Positions 44,683-54,013 of a DNA stretch of 64,000 bases are shown in pieces. Origin of the DNA: Lactobacillaceae bacterium (GTDB lineage: Bacteria; Bacillota; Bacilli; Lactobacillales; Lactobacillaceae). The translations under genes were made by a program, and so were the position numbers. The number at the start of each line of letters is the position of its first letter. Position 1 is the stretch's first letter. The stretch lies in contig JAITPD010000007.1 of assembly GCA_031289615.1 (NCBI GenBank), positions 1 to 64,000 on the forward strand, read 5' to 3'. Under the pieces are notes generated by a model. It saw nothing but the letters and a program-made list of their open reading frames with translations, was not told the origin of the DNA and ran no database searches.

Positions 44683-45493
44683 ACCGCCCGCCATTTGTAA
44701 CAATCAATCCAACGCTAAGCAAAACTAAGCCAATTACTACTATAAAAGCTAGCCAATCAATCTTTTTGAAGACCTGTTCATAGTACCAAGTTCGCCGTTT
44801 CTTTAATCCAAAGCGTCGTAAGTCCATCGCACGACTGATTTCATCAATACGATCCAGCGAGCTCAGCATCAATGGTATGACGATGCGTACAGCACCTTGA
44901 ATCCGTTGCTTCAATGGTGCCTTACGCGACATTTCAAAGCCACGCGCTTGTTGTGCATTTGCAATCATTTGGTATTCTGCTTGAATGTCAGGAATATACC
45001 GCAGTGTCAACGCAAAAGCATATGCAACCCGATATGAAATCCCAATCTTATTCATCCCTGCTGCAAATTCGCTCGGGTTCGTAGTCAATAAAAACAATAA
45101 TGCTAACGGCAAAGATACCGCGTATTTTAATAACACTATACCCTCATACAACAACTGTTCAGAAGTTAATGCATATCCACCAGACCCAAGAAGAATGTGT
45201 TTGCCAGCAAAAAGTTGCGTTCCATATTGAGGTGCAAATAAATAAATTAAGATTAAATTCATCAAAGCAAAGACTGAAACAGTTTTAACCAAGAGCGCCA
45301 TTTTGGCCCATGCAATATGTGTTTGCCACAACAAAACTAATGAAAAAACGGTTAACAATAGCAGATAACGGAGGTCAAAGCTCAACATTCCCGTAATTGT
45401 AAGTACCAAAAAGCCTAATAGCTTAGTACCTCCAGTCAGCCGGTGGACGAATGAATTACCTGGCTGATACCCTAAAATATTATTTGCCATCAT
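44663..45493 (-). CDS. ecfT: ECF transporter transmembrane subunit EcfT
   Basis: 276 residues with about five membrane helices and the two coupling motifs that contact the ATPases, QQARGFEM near 172 and AMDLRRFG near 215. It overlaps the end of the ATPase gene by 14 nt. Last gene of the SAM hydrolase / S-component / ATPase / EcfT operon, i.e. a dedicated (group I-like) ECF importer. Confidence 0.88.
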   Translation of the reverse strand: MMANNILGYQPGNSFVHRLTGGTKLLGFLVLTITGMLSFDLRYLLLLTVFSLVLLWQTHIAWAKMALLVKTVSVFALMNLILIYLFAPQYGTQLFAGKHILLGSGGYALTSEQLLYEGIVLLKYAVSLPLALLFLLTTNPSEFAAGMNKIGISYRVAYAFALTLRYIPDIQAEYQMIANAQQARGFEMSRKAPLKQRIQGAVRIVIPLMLSSLDRIDEISRAMDLRRFGLKKRRTWYYEQVFKKIDWLAFIVVIGLVLLSVGLIVTNGGRYWSPWH

Positions 45494-47204
45494 TCCCCTC
45501 CGTTCTCAAAGTCGCTGACCGCACCAAGTCTGTCACATTCTTAATCCCAAAGCGTTCAGCCAGTGTTGCTATACTTGTCACCTGCAAATCCGCTCGCTCT
45601 ACAAGTTCATGATTTGTTAGTAGTTCTGCCGGCGTTGTGTCTGCAATAATCTCGCCAGCAACTAAGACAATCGCCCGCTGTGCAACTGCTTGTAAGAGGG
45701 TCATATCATGTGTCACTAAAACAATTGAAATCTGCAAATCGTGATTTAATTTTTGCACAAACTCCATAATTTCATTTGCATGAGTCAAATCTTGGCCAGC
45801 AGTCGGTTCATCCAAAATCAAAAGCTCTGGTTGCAAGGCCAAAACAGCCATGATTGTTAAACGTTTCTTCTGTCCATAGCTCAACACTGAAACAGGCCAA
45901 TTGCGCATTGAATACAGATCAGCAATCTTTAGTAGCTCATTCACCTTTTCATGAATTTTTTCATCATCTTCGCCACGCAAACGTAACCCAACAGCGACCT
46001 CATCAAAAACCGAGACCTGCGTAATCATCTGGTTTGGATTTTGTGCGACATAGCCAACGTATGCTGACCTTTCCTTAATGGACAAAGCTAGTAAATCGGT
46101 TTTGTTAAATACAATCGAACCACTTGTAGGTGCCAAAAATCCTACAATTAGTTGACTTAATGTTGATTTACCAGATCCGTTCTTACCAACCAACGCTGTT
46201 ATTTCGCCTTGGTTTAGAGTTAAATTAAGCTGATGAAAAATTTCATGCTTGCCATATGCGAAATCCAAATTCTGAATTTTAAGCAACTGTGCATTTTCTG
46301 TCTTTGCATGACCGCTGTCTGTTTGTGCCAGCGCATATTGTTGCAACTTATCAGCAACTTGTTCGCCCGCTAGTTTTTGCGGCTGATCAAGTTCTTCCAC
46401 ATTTTTCAAATCAATGCCAGCCTGACTTAATAGCCGAATATAACCCGGCGTTGAAAGACCATACTTAGCAAAATCATTTAACTTTAGAGCTTCAATCGGA
46501 GTCTCATCAATCACAATCTTTCCTTCGTCCAAAATTAAAACTCGGTCCACCTTACCACGTAGCACCTCTTCTACTCGATGCTCAACAATAATCACTGTTA
46601 AATTTTGTTCTGCCTGCAGGCGGTCGATCAATTGCATCATCCGCTGACCACTTGCAGGGTCCAAGCTGGCTAAAGGCTCATCAAACAACAAAATTGGTGC
46701 GTCATCAATTAACACGCCGGCCATTGCAACTCGTTGCTTTTCACCACCAGAAAGGACTTGCGGAGATAAATTCAAAAGGTGCAATAAATTTAAATCTTTC
46801 GCCCATTTTTGCACTTGTTCTAGCATTTTGTAGTGCACAACGTTATCATTTTCCAATGCAAATGCAAGATCCTCAGCTGTTGTCAATCCCACAAACTGAG
46901 CATTTGAATCTTGCAAAACCGTTCCTAACTCCAGCGAACGTTCAAACACATTTTGCTTTGTGACATTTTGACCGTTAATAAAAATTTCTCCGGTCACATC
47001 TGCTTTAAATTCATGCGGAATTAACCCGTTCAGCAATCGCACCAAAGTCGTTTTCCCCGAACCAGAAGAACCTGCCAATAAGATTTTTTCACCCTTTTGG
47101 ACACTCAAATTCAATTCACGTAACGTTGGCTCATTTTGTGCATCATATTTAACACTCACTTGGCGCAATTCCAAAATAGGGGTCGTCATCTTATTTTCCT
47201 CCAA
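45480..47204 (-). CDS. ECF transporter ATPase with two fused ABC domains
   Basis: 574 residues containing two complete ATPase domains: the first with GSSGSGKT near residue 42, LSGGEKQR and LLFDEP; the second with GKNGSGKST near 345, LSYGQKKR and LILDEPTAGQD. This double ATPase is typical of dedicated ECF systems such as YkoD. Both halves keep catalytic Glu residues. The alternative ATG at 47189 (five codons in, MTTPILELRQ) has AGGA before it and may be the real start. Confidence 0.87.
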   Translation of the reverse strand: MEENKMTTPILELRQVSVKYDAQNEPTLRELNLSVQKGEKILLAGSSGSGKTTLVRLLNGLIPHEFKADVTGEIFINGQNVTKQNVFERSLELGTVLQDSNAQFVGLTTAEDLAFALENDNVVHYKMLEQVQKWAKDLNLLHLLNLSPQVLSGGEKQRVAMAGVLIDDAPILLFDEPLASLDPASGQRMMQLIDRLQAEQNLTVIIVEHRVEEVLRGKVDRVLILDEGKIVIDETPIEALKLNDFAKYGLSTPGYIRLLSQAGIDLKNVEELDQPQKLAGEQVADKLQQYALAQTDSGHAKTENAQLLKIQNLDFAYGKHEIFHQLNLTLNQGEITALVGKNGSGKSTLSQLIVGFLAPTSGSIVFNKTDLLALSIKERSAYVGYVAQNPNQMITQVSVFDEVAVGLRLRGEDDEKIHEKVNELLKIADLYSMRNWPVSVLSYGQKKRLTIMAVLALQPELLILDEPTAGQDLTHANEIMEFVQKLNHDLQISIVLVTHDMTLLQAVAQRAIVLVAGEIIADTTPAELLTNHELVERADLQVTSIATLAERFGIKNVTDLVRSATLRTEGNDGK

Positions 47205-47250
47205 AGCATAAATTTATGTACCCAGCGCATAATTTGCACTGGATTTTATC

Positions 47251-47799
47251 TTAATCTTCTTTATTTAACGAACCGCGTTTCACACGAGTTTTGTTATATG
47301 CAACCAACAATAACGTTCCTAAGATCAAAGTGGAAATAAAGTTCACCCCTGTTGCGACAAATCCTTGCAAAAAGACTTTGTTGGCTGGTTCATTGTAGAT
47401 TACAATATCTCCCAGCGGAGCAATGATTGACCAAGCGACAATGTTGGCAATTAATTGTTCAATGTTGAACCAAACTAACTTGCTCTTGGTCAAATCGCCA
47501 TCAGCTAGCTTCAAGCGACGGGTTCCGAATCCTAAGATGACTGCATAGAAAGCGTCTGCTATCACCCATGACCACCAGATTGAGCCGTATGAGATCGCAT
47601 CGTTTAGTGAATGGCCAATGAACGCTACTAATCCACCAACTAAAGGTCCAAAGATGGCTGTAATCAATGATAGCCAAGCTTCTGCAACGTTAATTTGCGT
47701 ATTAGGAATCCCGGTTGGAATGGCCACGAATTTGAATAAGATTAAGAATACTGCAGCACCAATTCCGGTTGCTACGACGGCACGTGTTGATAATTTCAT
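47251..47799 (-). CDS. ECF transporter substrate-binding (S) component, UPF0397-like
   Basis: 182 residues, six hydrophobic segments. VAIPTGIPNTQINVAEAWLSLITAIFGPLVGGLVAFIGHSLND matches the UPF0397 S-component family, whose substrate is not firmly known. GAGGA lies upstream. It is second in the operon, between the SAM hydrolase and ATPase genes. The shared T-box suggests an amino-acid-related substrate; pairing with a SAM-consuming enzyme points to methionine or SAM metabolism, but this is inference. Confidence 0.83.
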   Translation of the reverse strand: MKLSTRAVVATGIGAAVFLILFKFVAIPTGIPNTQINVAEAWLSLITAIFGPLVGGLVAFIGHSLNDAISYGSIWWSWVIADAFYAVILGFGTRRLKLADGDLTKSKLVWFNIEQLIANIVAWSIIAPLGDIVIYNEPANKVFLQGFVATGVNFISTLILGTLLLVAYNKTRVKRGSLNKED

Positions 47800-47842
47800 A
47801 TGATTGTCCTCTTTTTTAAAATAATTTTTGATGAATTTTTTC

Positions 47843-48688
47843 TTACTTTAGTTTCTCAATTTCTACTGACCAATCTTGGCCAGCCGTTACGTTATTTTGC
47901 GTGGCGAAGTTTCCTGTATGAATCGCAAACCCAACCGTATAAACTGAATTCACATAAATCAATGCTTCACCAGGATTAACATCAGCAAACGTCTTCACAT
48001 ACTGTAATTTTTGCTGAGCTTGTAACACATTTCGATGATAAATTTTTACGGTGAACCAATCGCCAAGTTGAGCACCAAATTCTCCGGTCCAAAGTTCTTC
48101 GTGAATATTTGTCCACAATGACCCAAAATTAACATCTGTTATATCGATGTTACCAGTTAAGACACCGTTTTCCAACCTTGGTAAGTTTAATGGTAGTTTC
48201 ACAATTTTTTCAACAGCATACTCTGGACCAACCTCTGTGAAATCGATCACTCCAGATGCCAGGCGAGCACCTGTGTATGCGTAAATATCGCGTCCGTGAA
48301 AGGTTGCTGACTTTGAAGACCCTTTCAGACGATTAATTTTTTCATCAATTACTCGAACTGCTTCAATGCCGTACTCTTGCGCCAAATGTGTCAACGTTCC
48401 ATTGTCTGGTGTGACTACATAATGCCCGGTCTTCAACTTTGCAACAATCGAGAGCCGATCCGAACCAACTCCCGGATCAACGACTGACACAAAAACCGTT
48501 TCCGGCGCCCAATATTTCACAGTTTGTGATAAACGAAACGATCCTTCAAAAATATTGAAAGGGGTAATTCCATGCGTCAAATCCGAAACTGTTAAATCAG
48601 AATTAACTTTGTATGCAACTCCATACATGGTCGAAACCGCTCCGTCTTGTTGCCCAAAATCTGTCTGTAACACCAAATGCTTTGCCAT
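47843..48688 (-). CDS. SAM hydrolase (DUF62/SAM hydroxide adenosyltransferase)
   Basis: 281 residues of the family that splits S-adenosylmethionine to adenosine and methionine using water. Motifs: LQTDFGQQDGAVSTMYG at residues 6-22, HGITPFNIFEGSFRL near 39, VDPGVGSDR near 69, VTPDNGTLT near 91 and FHGRDIYAYTGA near 130. AAGGAG precedes the ATG. First gene behind the T-box leader, so when the sensed tRNA is uncharged both SAM breakdown and ECF uptake would rise. Confidence 0.88.
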   Translation of the reverse strand: MAKHLVLQTDFGQQDGAVSTMYGVAYKVNSDLTVSDLTHGITPFNIFEGSFRLSQTVKYWAPETVFVSVVDPGVGSDRLSIVAKLKTGHYVVTPDNGTLTHLAQEYGIEAVRVIDEKINRLKGSSKSATFHGRDIYAYTGARLASGVIDFTEVGPEYAVEKIVKLPLNLPRLENGVLTGNIDITDVNFGSLWTNIHEELWTGEFGAQLGDWFTVKIYHRNVLQAQQKLQYVKTFADVNPGEALIYVNSVYTVGFAIHTGNFATQNNVTAGQDWSVEIEKLK

Positions 48689-48709
48689 CTTTTTCTCCTT
48701 CTAAAAATA

Positions 48710-48955
48710 AATAAAAACGTCCCCCGCAGTAAATAAATCACCGCAGAGGACGTCAAACAACGTGGTACCACCTCAAGTTCATGCAAAAAACAATTGCATC
48801 TCTTTGGCTATACAGCGCCACCCTGATATTTTTGCCAAAACTCAAATACCCAATTGCTCCAAGACCATCTTCGGATCTGCCAAATGACGCTTTTTCACCA
48901 AACCAGCGCTCTCTGTCCATTCTTTCAATCTTACTCATCTCTTCATCGCATTAAA
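48710..48955 (-). promoter_or_regulatory. T-box leader of the SAM hydrolase-ECF operon
   Basis: The minus-strand leader contains AGAGAG, TTGGTGAAAAAGCG, TTGGAG, CCAAAGAGATGC and the T-box proper GAGGTGGTACCACG (48774-48761). A terminator follows (GACGTCC ... GGGGGACGT then TTTTTA, 48754-48710). GAGG of the T-box can pair with CCTC in the terminator arm as antiterminator. TGGT in the bulge predicts a tRNA with discriminator A. I could not assign the specifier codon safely. Confidence 0.8.
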
Positions 48956-48969
48956 TTAATATGTGCCAA

Positions 48970-48998
48970 ATATTAGAGCATTGCTAATCATTTGTCAA
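48970..48998 (-). promoter_or_regulatory. Promoter of the T-box operon
   Basis: Minus-strand TTGACA (48998-48993) and TAATAT (48975-48970) with a 17-nt spacer. Confidence 0.85.
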
Positions 48999-49184
48999 CA
49001 GTTTTGGTTCATTCGTGTTTTCAGTTTTGAGCAGATAATTACCAAATTTCCCAAATTAATTTTCTAATCATTCTTTTCAGCGCCTAAATTACATGCTAAA
49101 TATAAGATTATTTGCTTATTATTTAATATGTAATTTATTCTATTCTTGATGATTATTTTCATACTTTTTTTATCTTTTTGACTG

Positions 49185-49213
49185 TTGACCTGCTGAAATA
49201 ATTTGTGTATTCT
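49185..49213 (+). promoter_or_regulatory. Promoter of the lactococcin 972-like operon
   Basis: TTGACC and TATTCT with a 17-nt spacer, about 50 nt before the bacteriocin start. The surrounding 150 bp are very AT-rich. Confidence 0.7.
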
Positions 49214-49263
49214 GAATAAGTTGACAGGTAATATTGGTGTACGTACAAAAGGAGGAAATGTCT

Positions 49264-49578
49264 ATGAAGTTTAATCGCTTAGATTTTAAGAGTGGGCTCA
49301 AAAAGACCACTTTAACTGCTCTGGCTTTGTTAAGCTTGAGCGCCGCGGCCCCCGCGGTTTCGGAGGCGGCGACGGTTTATTATAAGGGAGTTGCAGTAAA
49401 TTGGGATTTTGGTCGTACCAGAGGTGTCTATAGTTTCTCAACGGTACAATCATCAGTCTTTAAGCATGGGGCAACTGCTAACAGCACCTACTCAGGATTG
49501 AAAAATCCAAGAATCGTTGCTCATGCTGAGCAATACATTGGATTCGGTCGAGCAAGTGCTTATTGGAATTGTGTGTAA
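49264..49578 (+). CDS. Lactococcin 972-family bacteriocin precursor
   Basis: 104 residues from the ATG at 49264 (AGGAGG eight bases upstream; upstream in-frame starts lie at or before that site). A Sec signal peptide (KKTTLTALALLSLSAAAPAVSEA) precedes a mature part of about 68 residues starting near ATVYY. The mature part keeps family features: GVYSFSTVQSSVFKHGATAN, aromatic/Gly-rich composition and the ASAYWN end, here followed by CV. Lactococcin 972 binds lipid II and blocks septum formation. Followed three bases later by the DUF1430 membrane protein gene. Confidence 0.88.
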   Translation: MKFNRLDFKSGLKKTTLTALALLSLSAAAPAVSEAATVYYKGVAVNWDFGRTRGVYSFSTVQSSVFKHGATANSTYSGLKNPRIVAHAEQYIGFGRASAYWNCV

Positions 49579-49581
49579 GAT

Positions 49582-51732
49582 ATGAAAACTAGAAAGATGT
49601 TAAGTCTTTCGATAAAAGGAATAATTGTCATTCAAGCAATTCTTTGTTTGTTTATGACGTTATTCTTTTTGTCAGAGAGCTACCAAAAAACAGTTTTAAA
49701 TTACACCAATCAAAGTCCAACATCCTTTAAGATTCACCTTAAAGGAATCAAGAACGATAGAACAAATGAAACTTGGAACTACTTGCTATCCCAAGATGCT
49801 GCCATCATTGATAGCGGACTGGAAAATTCTAAAATAAAGATTCTTGTCGGTGGTAATGTTAAAAAAGCTCCTACTCTAATATTTTCAGGTACAGAATTAG
49901 TAACCTCAAATGATCTTATTAAGTTAGATAAGAGTAAAAATCAAGACGCGACAATCGGTAAAAAGAATGGATCAATTAACTCAATTAAAAAGATACCGCA
50001 TATCTTGTTTAGTTATGATGTTTATTTTGCAAAATTAGCCGAAAACACTGATGTATCGTCCTTAGGCTCATACACAATTGTTGGACTTACAAACTCTCAA
50101 CGGGAAACCTTTTTGAACGAACTAGCCGAATTATCTGGGTTATCAAAAACAGATCTACTTCATGAAAAAAATGGTTCTGTAATTCTAAACGGAATAATTT
50201 TTGAAACTCTGATTGCCAGTTTGTTAATCACACTCTTCTTATTCGGTGTTTTAACGGTCCTTTACACTATGGCATCATTAAAAGAGATTGGAACTCTTTC
50301 CCTAATGGGTTGGGACAAATTTAATCTTGTCAGACACGAACTGGGTAGTTTTGTAACATTTAGTATGTTTGTAACCATACTGAACTTCATTGTTGGTTAT
50401 TTTATCTCTGGAATTGGATTTAAAGCTACCTCTTATTATGTATTGTCAGGAGTGATAAACACCGCACTCGTTATTCTCGTAATTATAATCGCAAGCTTGC
50501 TAATTTTAAGTGTGAGTTCATTAAGTGCAATTCGAGGAAATATTCCTAAAAAGACGTTATATGGGTTAGCCACAGTCTTATATCTATTCTTAAGCGTTGG
50601 ATTAGTTAGCGTTTGTGGTACTTTAGATACCCCTCTAAACGAGATTAAACGAAACAATCAAATGTTATCGTACTACAATGACGTTAAAGACTATGAAACA
50701 TTAAAAGAAATCACTCCTGGTGAAAATCAGTCCTCTATGATCGGACTTAACTTTAATCTCTCAGTTGAATTTTGGAATTGGTATAAATCGATAGAAGGCA
50801 AAAACGGTGTGTATATAGCATCCGGAATGTATTATTCAAAAGATTATCTTCAAGCACGTTTAGCTGACGGTGAAAATTTAATACCAAAGGAACCATACTC
50901 CTCATTAATTTTTTCTCCCAACTATCTAAAAGACAACGGAATTAATCTTGATATAAAGGATGAAAAGGATGCTAAAGCTGGTATTCGTGTTTATATGATT
51001 CCAGACACTTGGCAGGCAAAACGTGTTGATGATTTCAGGAAATGGACAATCAAAGAAGATATAGACAGTCCAAATGAAAGTGATATTAACAATGTTTTTG
51101 CACAGAACCCAAGAGTTAAGTTCACTCGTTACCATGTTGATGAGCCAATCTTCACATGGTTTAACGAAAAAGGAGAACCACGATTAGATGATTCACCAGT
51201 AATAATGGTTTCAACGGCATCTAATATGATGTTTATGGATTATGCAAACTTGGGAGTAAATTCGTTTAATGGTCCTCTAAAATTTAAAAATAAAGATGCA
51301 TTAAAACGTTCTACGACTATCTCTATTATGAAAAAGAACCAGCTTGATGATAACGAATTAAAATTTGTTCCAATTGAGAAGTATATTGATTATCTACAAG
51401 AGGGGCAGTATTACACAATTATCCTTTTCTGTGGTGTGATCATGCTAATCGTCTTAGCTATTCTCTTAATTGTGCTTTCAATCACATTTATCTTTTCCGT
51501 CACGAATGAACGTGTCATTTTCATCAAGGAAATTCTTGGCTTTTCAAAGATTCAAATCTATTGGAAGCTGTTGACCGGTATTATTGTGATTGGTGGTATT
51601 GAATTATTGGCTGCCCTACTTTTGAATTATCAGTTTGGGATCCTCTTAATTTTGTTTAACATCATTACGCAACTCTTAGTCCTATATTTGTTTATCAAAG
51701 TCCACGGTGTCAAAAAAGCAAAGGAATCTTAA
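49582..51732 (+). CDS. Bacteriocin-associated integral membrane protein (DUF1430), likely immunity/export
   Basis: 716 residues: an N-terminal helix (residues 9-30), a long extracytoplasmic region, a central set of about four to five helices (near 210-345), a second extracytoplasmic part and three C-terminal helices (FCGVIMLIVLAILLIVLSITFIF onward), a MacB/FtsX-like layout. This family accompanies lactococcin 972-type peptides and, with the next gene's ATPase, is thought to give immunity by pumping or displacing the bacteriocin. Confidence 0.85.
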   Translation: MKTRKMLSLSIKGIIVIQAILCLFMTLFFLSESYQKTVLNYTNQSPTSFKIHLKGIKNDRTNETWNYLLSQDAAIIDSGLENSKIKILVGGNVKKAPTLIFSGTELVTSNDLIKLDKSKNQDATIGKKNGSINSIKKIPHILFSYDVYFAKLAENTDVSSLGSYTIVGLTNSQRETFLNELAELSGLSKTDLLHEKNGSVILNGIIFETLIASLLITLFLFGVLTVLYTMASLKEIGTLSLMGWDKFNLVRHELGSFVTFSMFVTILNFIVGYFISGIGFKATSYYVLSGVINTALVILVIIIASLLILSVSSLSAIRGNIPKKTLYGLATVLYLFLSVGLVSVCGTLDTPLNEIKRNNQMLSYYNDVKDYETLKEITPGENQSSMIGLNFNLSVEFWNWYKSIEGKNGVYIASGMYYSKDYLQARLADGENLIPKEPYSSLIFSPNYLKDNGINLDIKDEKDAKAGIRVYMIPDTWQAKRVDDFRKWTIKEDIDSPNESDINNVFAQNPRVKFTRYHVDEPIFTWFNEKGEPRLDDSPVIMVSTASNMMFMDYANLGVNSFNGPLKFKNKDALKRSTTISIMKKNQLDDNELKFVPIEKYIDYLQEGQYYTIILFCGVIMLIVLAILLIVLSITFIFSVTNERVIFIKEILGFSKIQIYWKLLTGIIVIGGIELLAALLLNYQFGILLILFNIITQLLVLYLFIKVHGVKKAKES

Positions 51733-51735
51733 ATC

Positions 51736-52380
51736 ATGAATGAAGTAATTAATTTTAAAAAAGTTTCTAAAAAATTCGGCGACAATTATGTCTTGAAAAA
51801 TTTAACATTTACGATTCATGATGGTGAATTTGTTTCAATTGTCGGCCCTTCTGGTGCTGGTAAATCAACCGTGCTAAACATCATGGGCTTGTTGGAATCG
51901 TACAACTCCGGTGAAGTTTCGCTACTTGGTGATAAGGTTCCACGCGCGGATAGCCGTAAAGCAACCTTTCTACGGCGCAACACGATTAACTATCTGTTTC
52001 AATCTTTTGCCTTAATTGAGGATCGCACTGTCAAAGATAATTTACTGTTAGCCATGCATTTCGTTAAGCACAGTGAAAAGATTGATCGCATTAAAGAGAT
52101 TTTGAAAATGGTCGATTTAGCAGACAAATTTAATTCTGTCGTTAGCACTTTGTCAGGTGGTGAAAAACAACGTGTTGCTCTGGCTCGAACATTACTTAAG
52201 CCTGGTGATATTATCCTAGCAGATGAACCAACTGGTGCTTTGGATCCAGCTTTATCGGAAACAGCTTTCAATTTAATCAAGGAACTTCAAGCAAAGTACA
52301 AGAAGACAATTGTGATGGTCACGCACAATATGGAACAGGCTCAGCAAACTGACCGGATTATTGAAATTAATAAGCCATAG
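51736..52380 (+). CDS. ABC transporter ATPase of the lactococcin 972 group
   Basis: 214 residues, a single ATPase domain: Walker A GPSGAGKST near 38, Q-loop LFQSFAL, signature LSGGEKQR near 140 and Walker B ILADEPTGALD. Three bases separate it from the DUF1430 gene, and a terminator follows. It should energise the DUF1430 membrane protein as a MacB-like pair. This completes the standard three-gene lactococcin 972 locus. Confidence 0.9.
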   Translation: MNEVINFKKVSKKFGDNYVLKNLTFTIHDGEFVSIVGPSGAGKSTVLNIMGLLESYNSGEVSLLGDKVPRADSRKATFLRRNTINYLFQSFALIEDRTVKDNLLLAMHFVKHSEKIDRIKEILKMVDLADKFNSVVSTLSGGEKQRVALARTLLKPGDIILADEPTGALDPALSETAFNLIKELQAKYKKTIVMVTHNMEQAQQTDRIIEINKP

Positions 52381-52385
52381 AATGC

Positions 52386-52412
52386 AAAAAAGTCCTTTAG
52401 TTCAGGACTTTT
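52386..52412. terminator. Bidirectional terminator after the bacteriocin operon
   Basis: AAAAAGTCCT-TTAGTTC-AGGACTTTT. It lies between convergent operons (bacteriocin and phosphonate-type transporter). Confidence 0.88.
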
Positions 52413-52438
52413 GGTTACATAAATATTTATTGTAGCAA

Positions 52439-53236
52439 CTAGACTAGTTTTTCTCGAATCATTCCTGACAGCGCATCAATAAGTGTCACCATTACAATCA
52501 CACCTAATAGAATAATTCCTACTCGTGACCAACTTCGCGTCTGTAATGCGAAAATGAGTGGTGCTCCAATTCCCCCAGCACCAACCATTCCTAAAATAGA
52601 AGCTGAGCGAACAGATATTTCAAAGCGATAAAGAGTATAGTTCATAAATTCTGGCATTACAGCTGGCAACGTCGCCAAGGTTAAGCCGTCTAATGCTGTT
52701 CCGCCAGAAGCTACAATTGCTTCATTTGCTCCACGATCAATATTTTCAACAGCTTCGGAAAATAATTTACCCAACATACCAACTGAGTGGATTCCAACTG
52801 CCAAGACCCCTGCATATGCTCCAGGTCCAACTGCTTTAATAAACATAATCGCCAACACAATTTCTGGAAAGACTCTGATTACTGTCAAGACAACCTTTCC
52901 TGTCGTGGAACGGGGTGTGAAAAACTTATGGGTTGTTCTGGCAGCCCAAAAAGCAAAAGGAACTGATAACAGTGCTGAGATAAATGTTCCCAAGAACGCA
53001 ATTGCCAAAGTTTGAACTAACGCCGATATTAGATCTTCACCATCTCCTGTCCAAACATATGCCCAATCAGGATGAAAAAGCCCATTCAAAATAGATTTCG
53101 TAATTTCCAATGCGGTTGGTTTAAGCGCTGACATTTGAATCCCACTAAATGCCCAAATCAGCAAAGCCATAACAATTATAATTATTGCCCATTTGCGAGC
53201 CACTTGTTTACGATTCTTGCGTACTATTTGCATCAT
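52439..53236 (-). CDS. phnE: Phosphonate-type ABC permease, second subunit
   Basis: 265 residues with about six helices and the permease EAA-type loop (EAVENIDRGANEAIVASGGTALDG near residue 165). 30-35% like its neighbour by eye, so a PhnE1/PhnE2 pair. Its start overlaps the stop of the first permease gene by 4 nt, with GGGAGG upstream. Last gene of the phnD-phnC-phnE-phnE operon. The substrate could be phosphonate, phosphite or phosphate esters; no phosphonate-degrading enzyme is nearby. Confidence 0.87.
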   Translation of the reverse strand: MMQIVRKNRKQVARKWAIIIIVMALLIWAFSGIQMSALKPTALEITKSILNGLFHPDWAYVWTGDGEDLISALVQTLAIAFLGTFISALLSVPFAFWAARTTHKFFTPRSTTGKVVLTVIRVFPEIVLAIMFIKAVGPGAYAGVLAVGIHSVGMLGKLFSEAVENIDRGANEAIVASGGTALDGLTLATLPAVMPEFMNYTLYRFEISVRSASILGMVGAGGIGAPLIFALQTRSWSRVGIILLGVIVMVTLIDALSGMIREKLV

Positions 53237-54012
53237 GCCAATGCCTCCCGTGCTCGGTTTGAAACACCATCAACCACAACTACAACTACTAAAATCGCTA
53301 AAATTACGATGATTGTTCTATCATAGCGGAACATTGACATAGTTTGACTCAAGAACAGTCCCACTCCTCCGGCACCTAAGTAACCTAGAATGGTAGACGC
53401 ACGAACGTTGATTTCCAAAGTATAAAGAAAATAGCTCAAAAACTGATTAAACACTTGTGGAATTACCGCGAACATAATAACCTGAATAGAGTTTGCTCCC
53501 GTAGCTTTTAATGCGTCTAATGGTCCTTCATCAATTGTCTCAATTGCTTCGTAAAATAACTTCGAAACCATTCCAAACGAAAAGACCGCTAGCGCACCAA
53601 CTCCAGCCATTGATCCGATTCCAACAATTGCCACAAACAATGCTCCTAATAATAGATCAGGTAACGCGCGAACTAAATTCAAAACAAACCGAATCAAGCG
53701 ACGCATAACAACATTCTTTACTAAATTTCTAGCAGCCAACAAACTAAACGGAATTGCAACAATTGTCCCAATCACGGTTCCTACTATCGCCATTTGAATC
53801 GTTTGAAAAATTGGCTGAATAATAACCGCAACGTAACTCCAATCAGGATGTGCCATCTTTACAAAAATTGCGATAAATTGGTCCCATGAAAAATCTGATG
53901 TAACACCGGTATTAATGGCTGAACCGATCATTATCAAAATAAATAATATTAGGACAAAAACAGCTTTAAGGTGCAGGCTATCAATCCTTGAACGCAATGG
54001 TAATTCATTCAT
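53233..54012 (-). CDS. phnE: Phosphonate-type ABC permease, first subunit
   Basis: 259 residues from the ATG at 54012, which follows GAGGAGG within the end of phnC; the open frame upstream is not used. About six helices, with the cytoplasmic loop EAIETIDEGPLDALKATGANSIQ that contacts the ATPase. Forms the membrane channel with the second permease. Ends overlapping that gene. Confidence 0.87.
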   Translation of the reverse strand: MNELPLRSRIDSLHLKAVFVLILFILIMIGSAINTGVTSDFSWDQFIAIFVKMAHPDWSYVAVIIQPIFQTIQMAIVGTVIGTIVAIPFSLLAARNLVKNVVMRRLIRFVLNLVRALPDLLLGALFVAIVGIGSMAGVGALAVFSFGMVSKLFYEAIETIDEGPLDALKATGANSIQVIMFAVIPQVFNQFLSYFLYTLEINVRASTILGYLGAGGVGLFLSQTMSMFRYDRTIIVILAILVVVVVVDGVSNRAREALA

Positions 54013-54013
54013 A

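Noticed and set aside
48850..48880. TGG (Trp) as T-box specifier of the SAM hydrolase operon
   Set aside because: Aligning with the metQ T-box puts TGG at the codon position, but the T-box bulge TGGT calls for discriminator A, while bacterial tRNA-Trp has G. I also could not fold the base helix of stem I, so the specifier is left open.
51736..52380. Treating the 214-residue ATPase as the exporter of the bacteriocin
   Set aside because: The precursor has a Sec signal peptide, so export does not need it. With the DUF1430 protein it is better read as an immunity pump.
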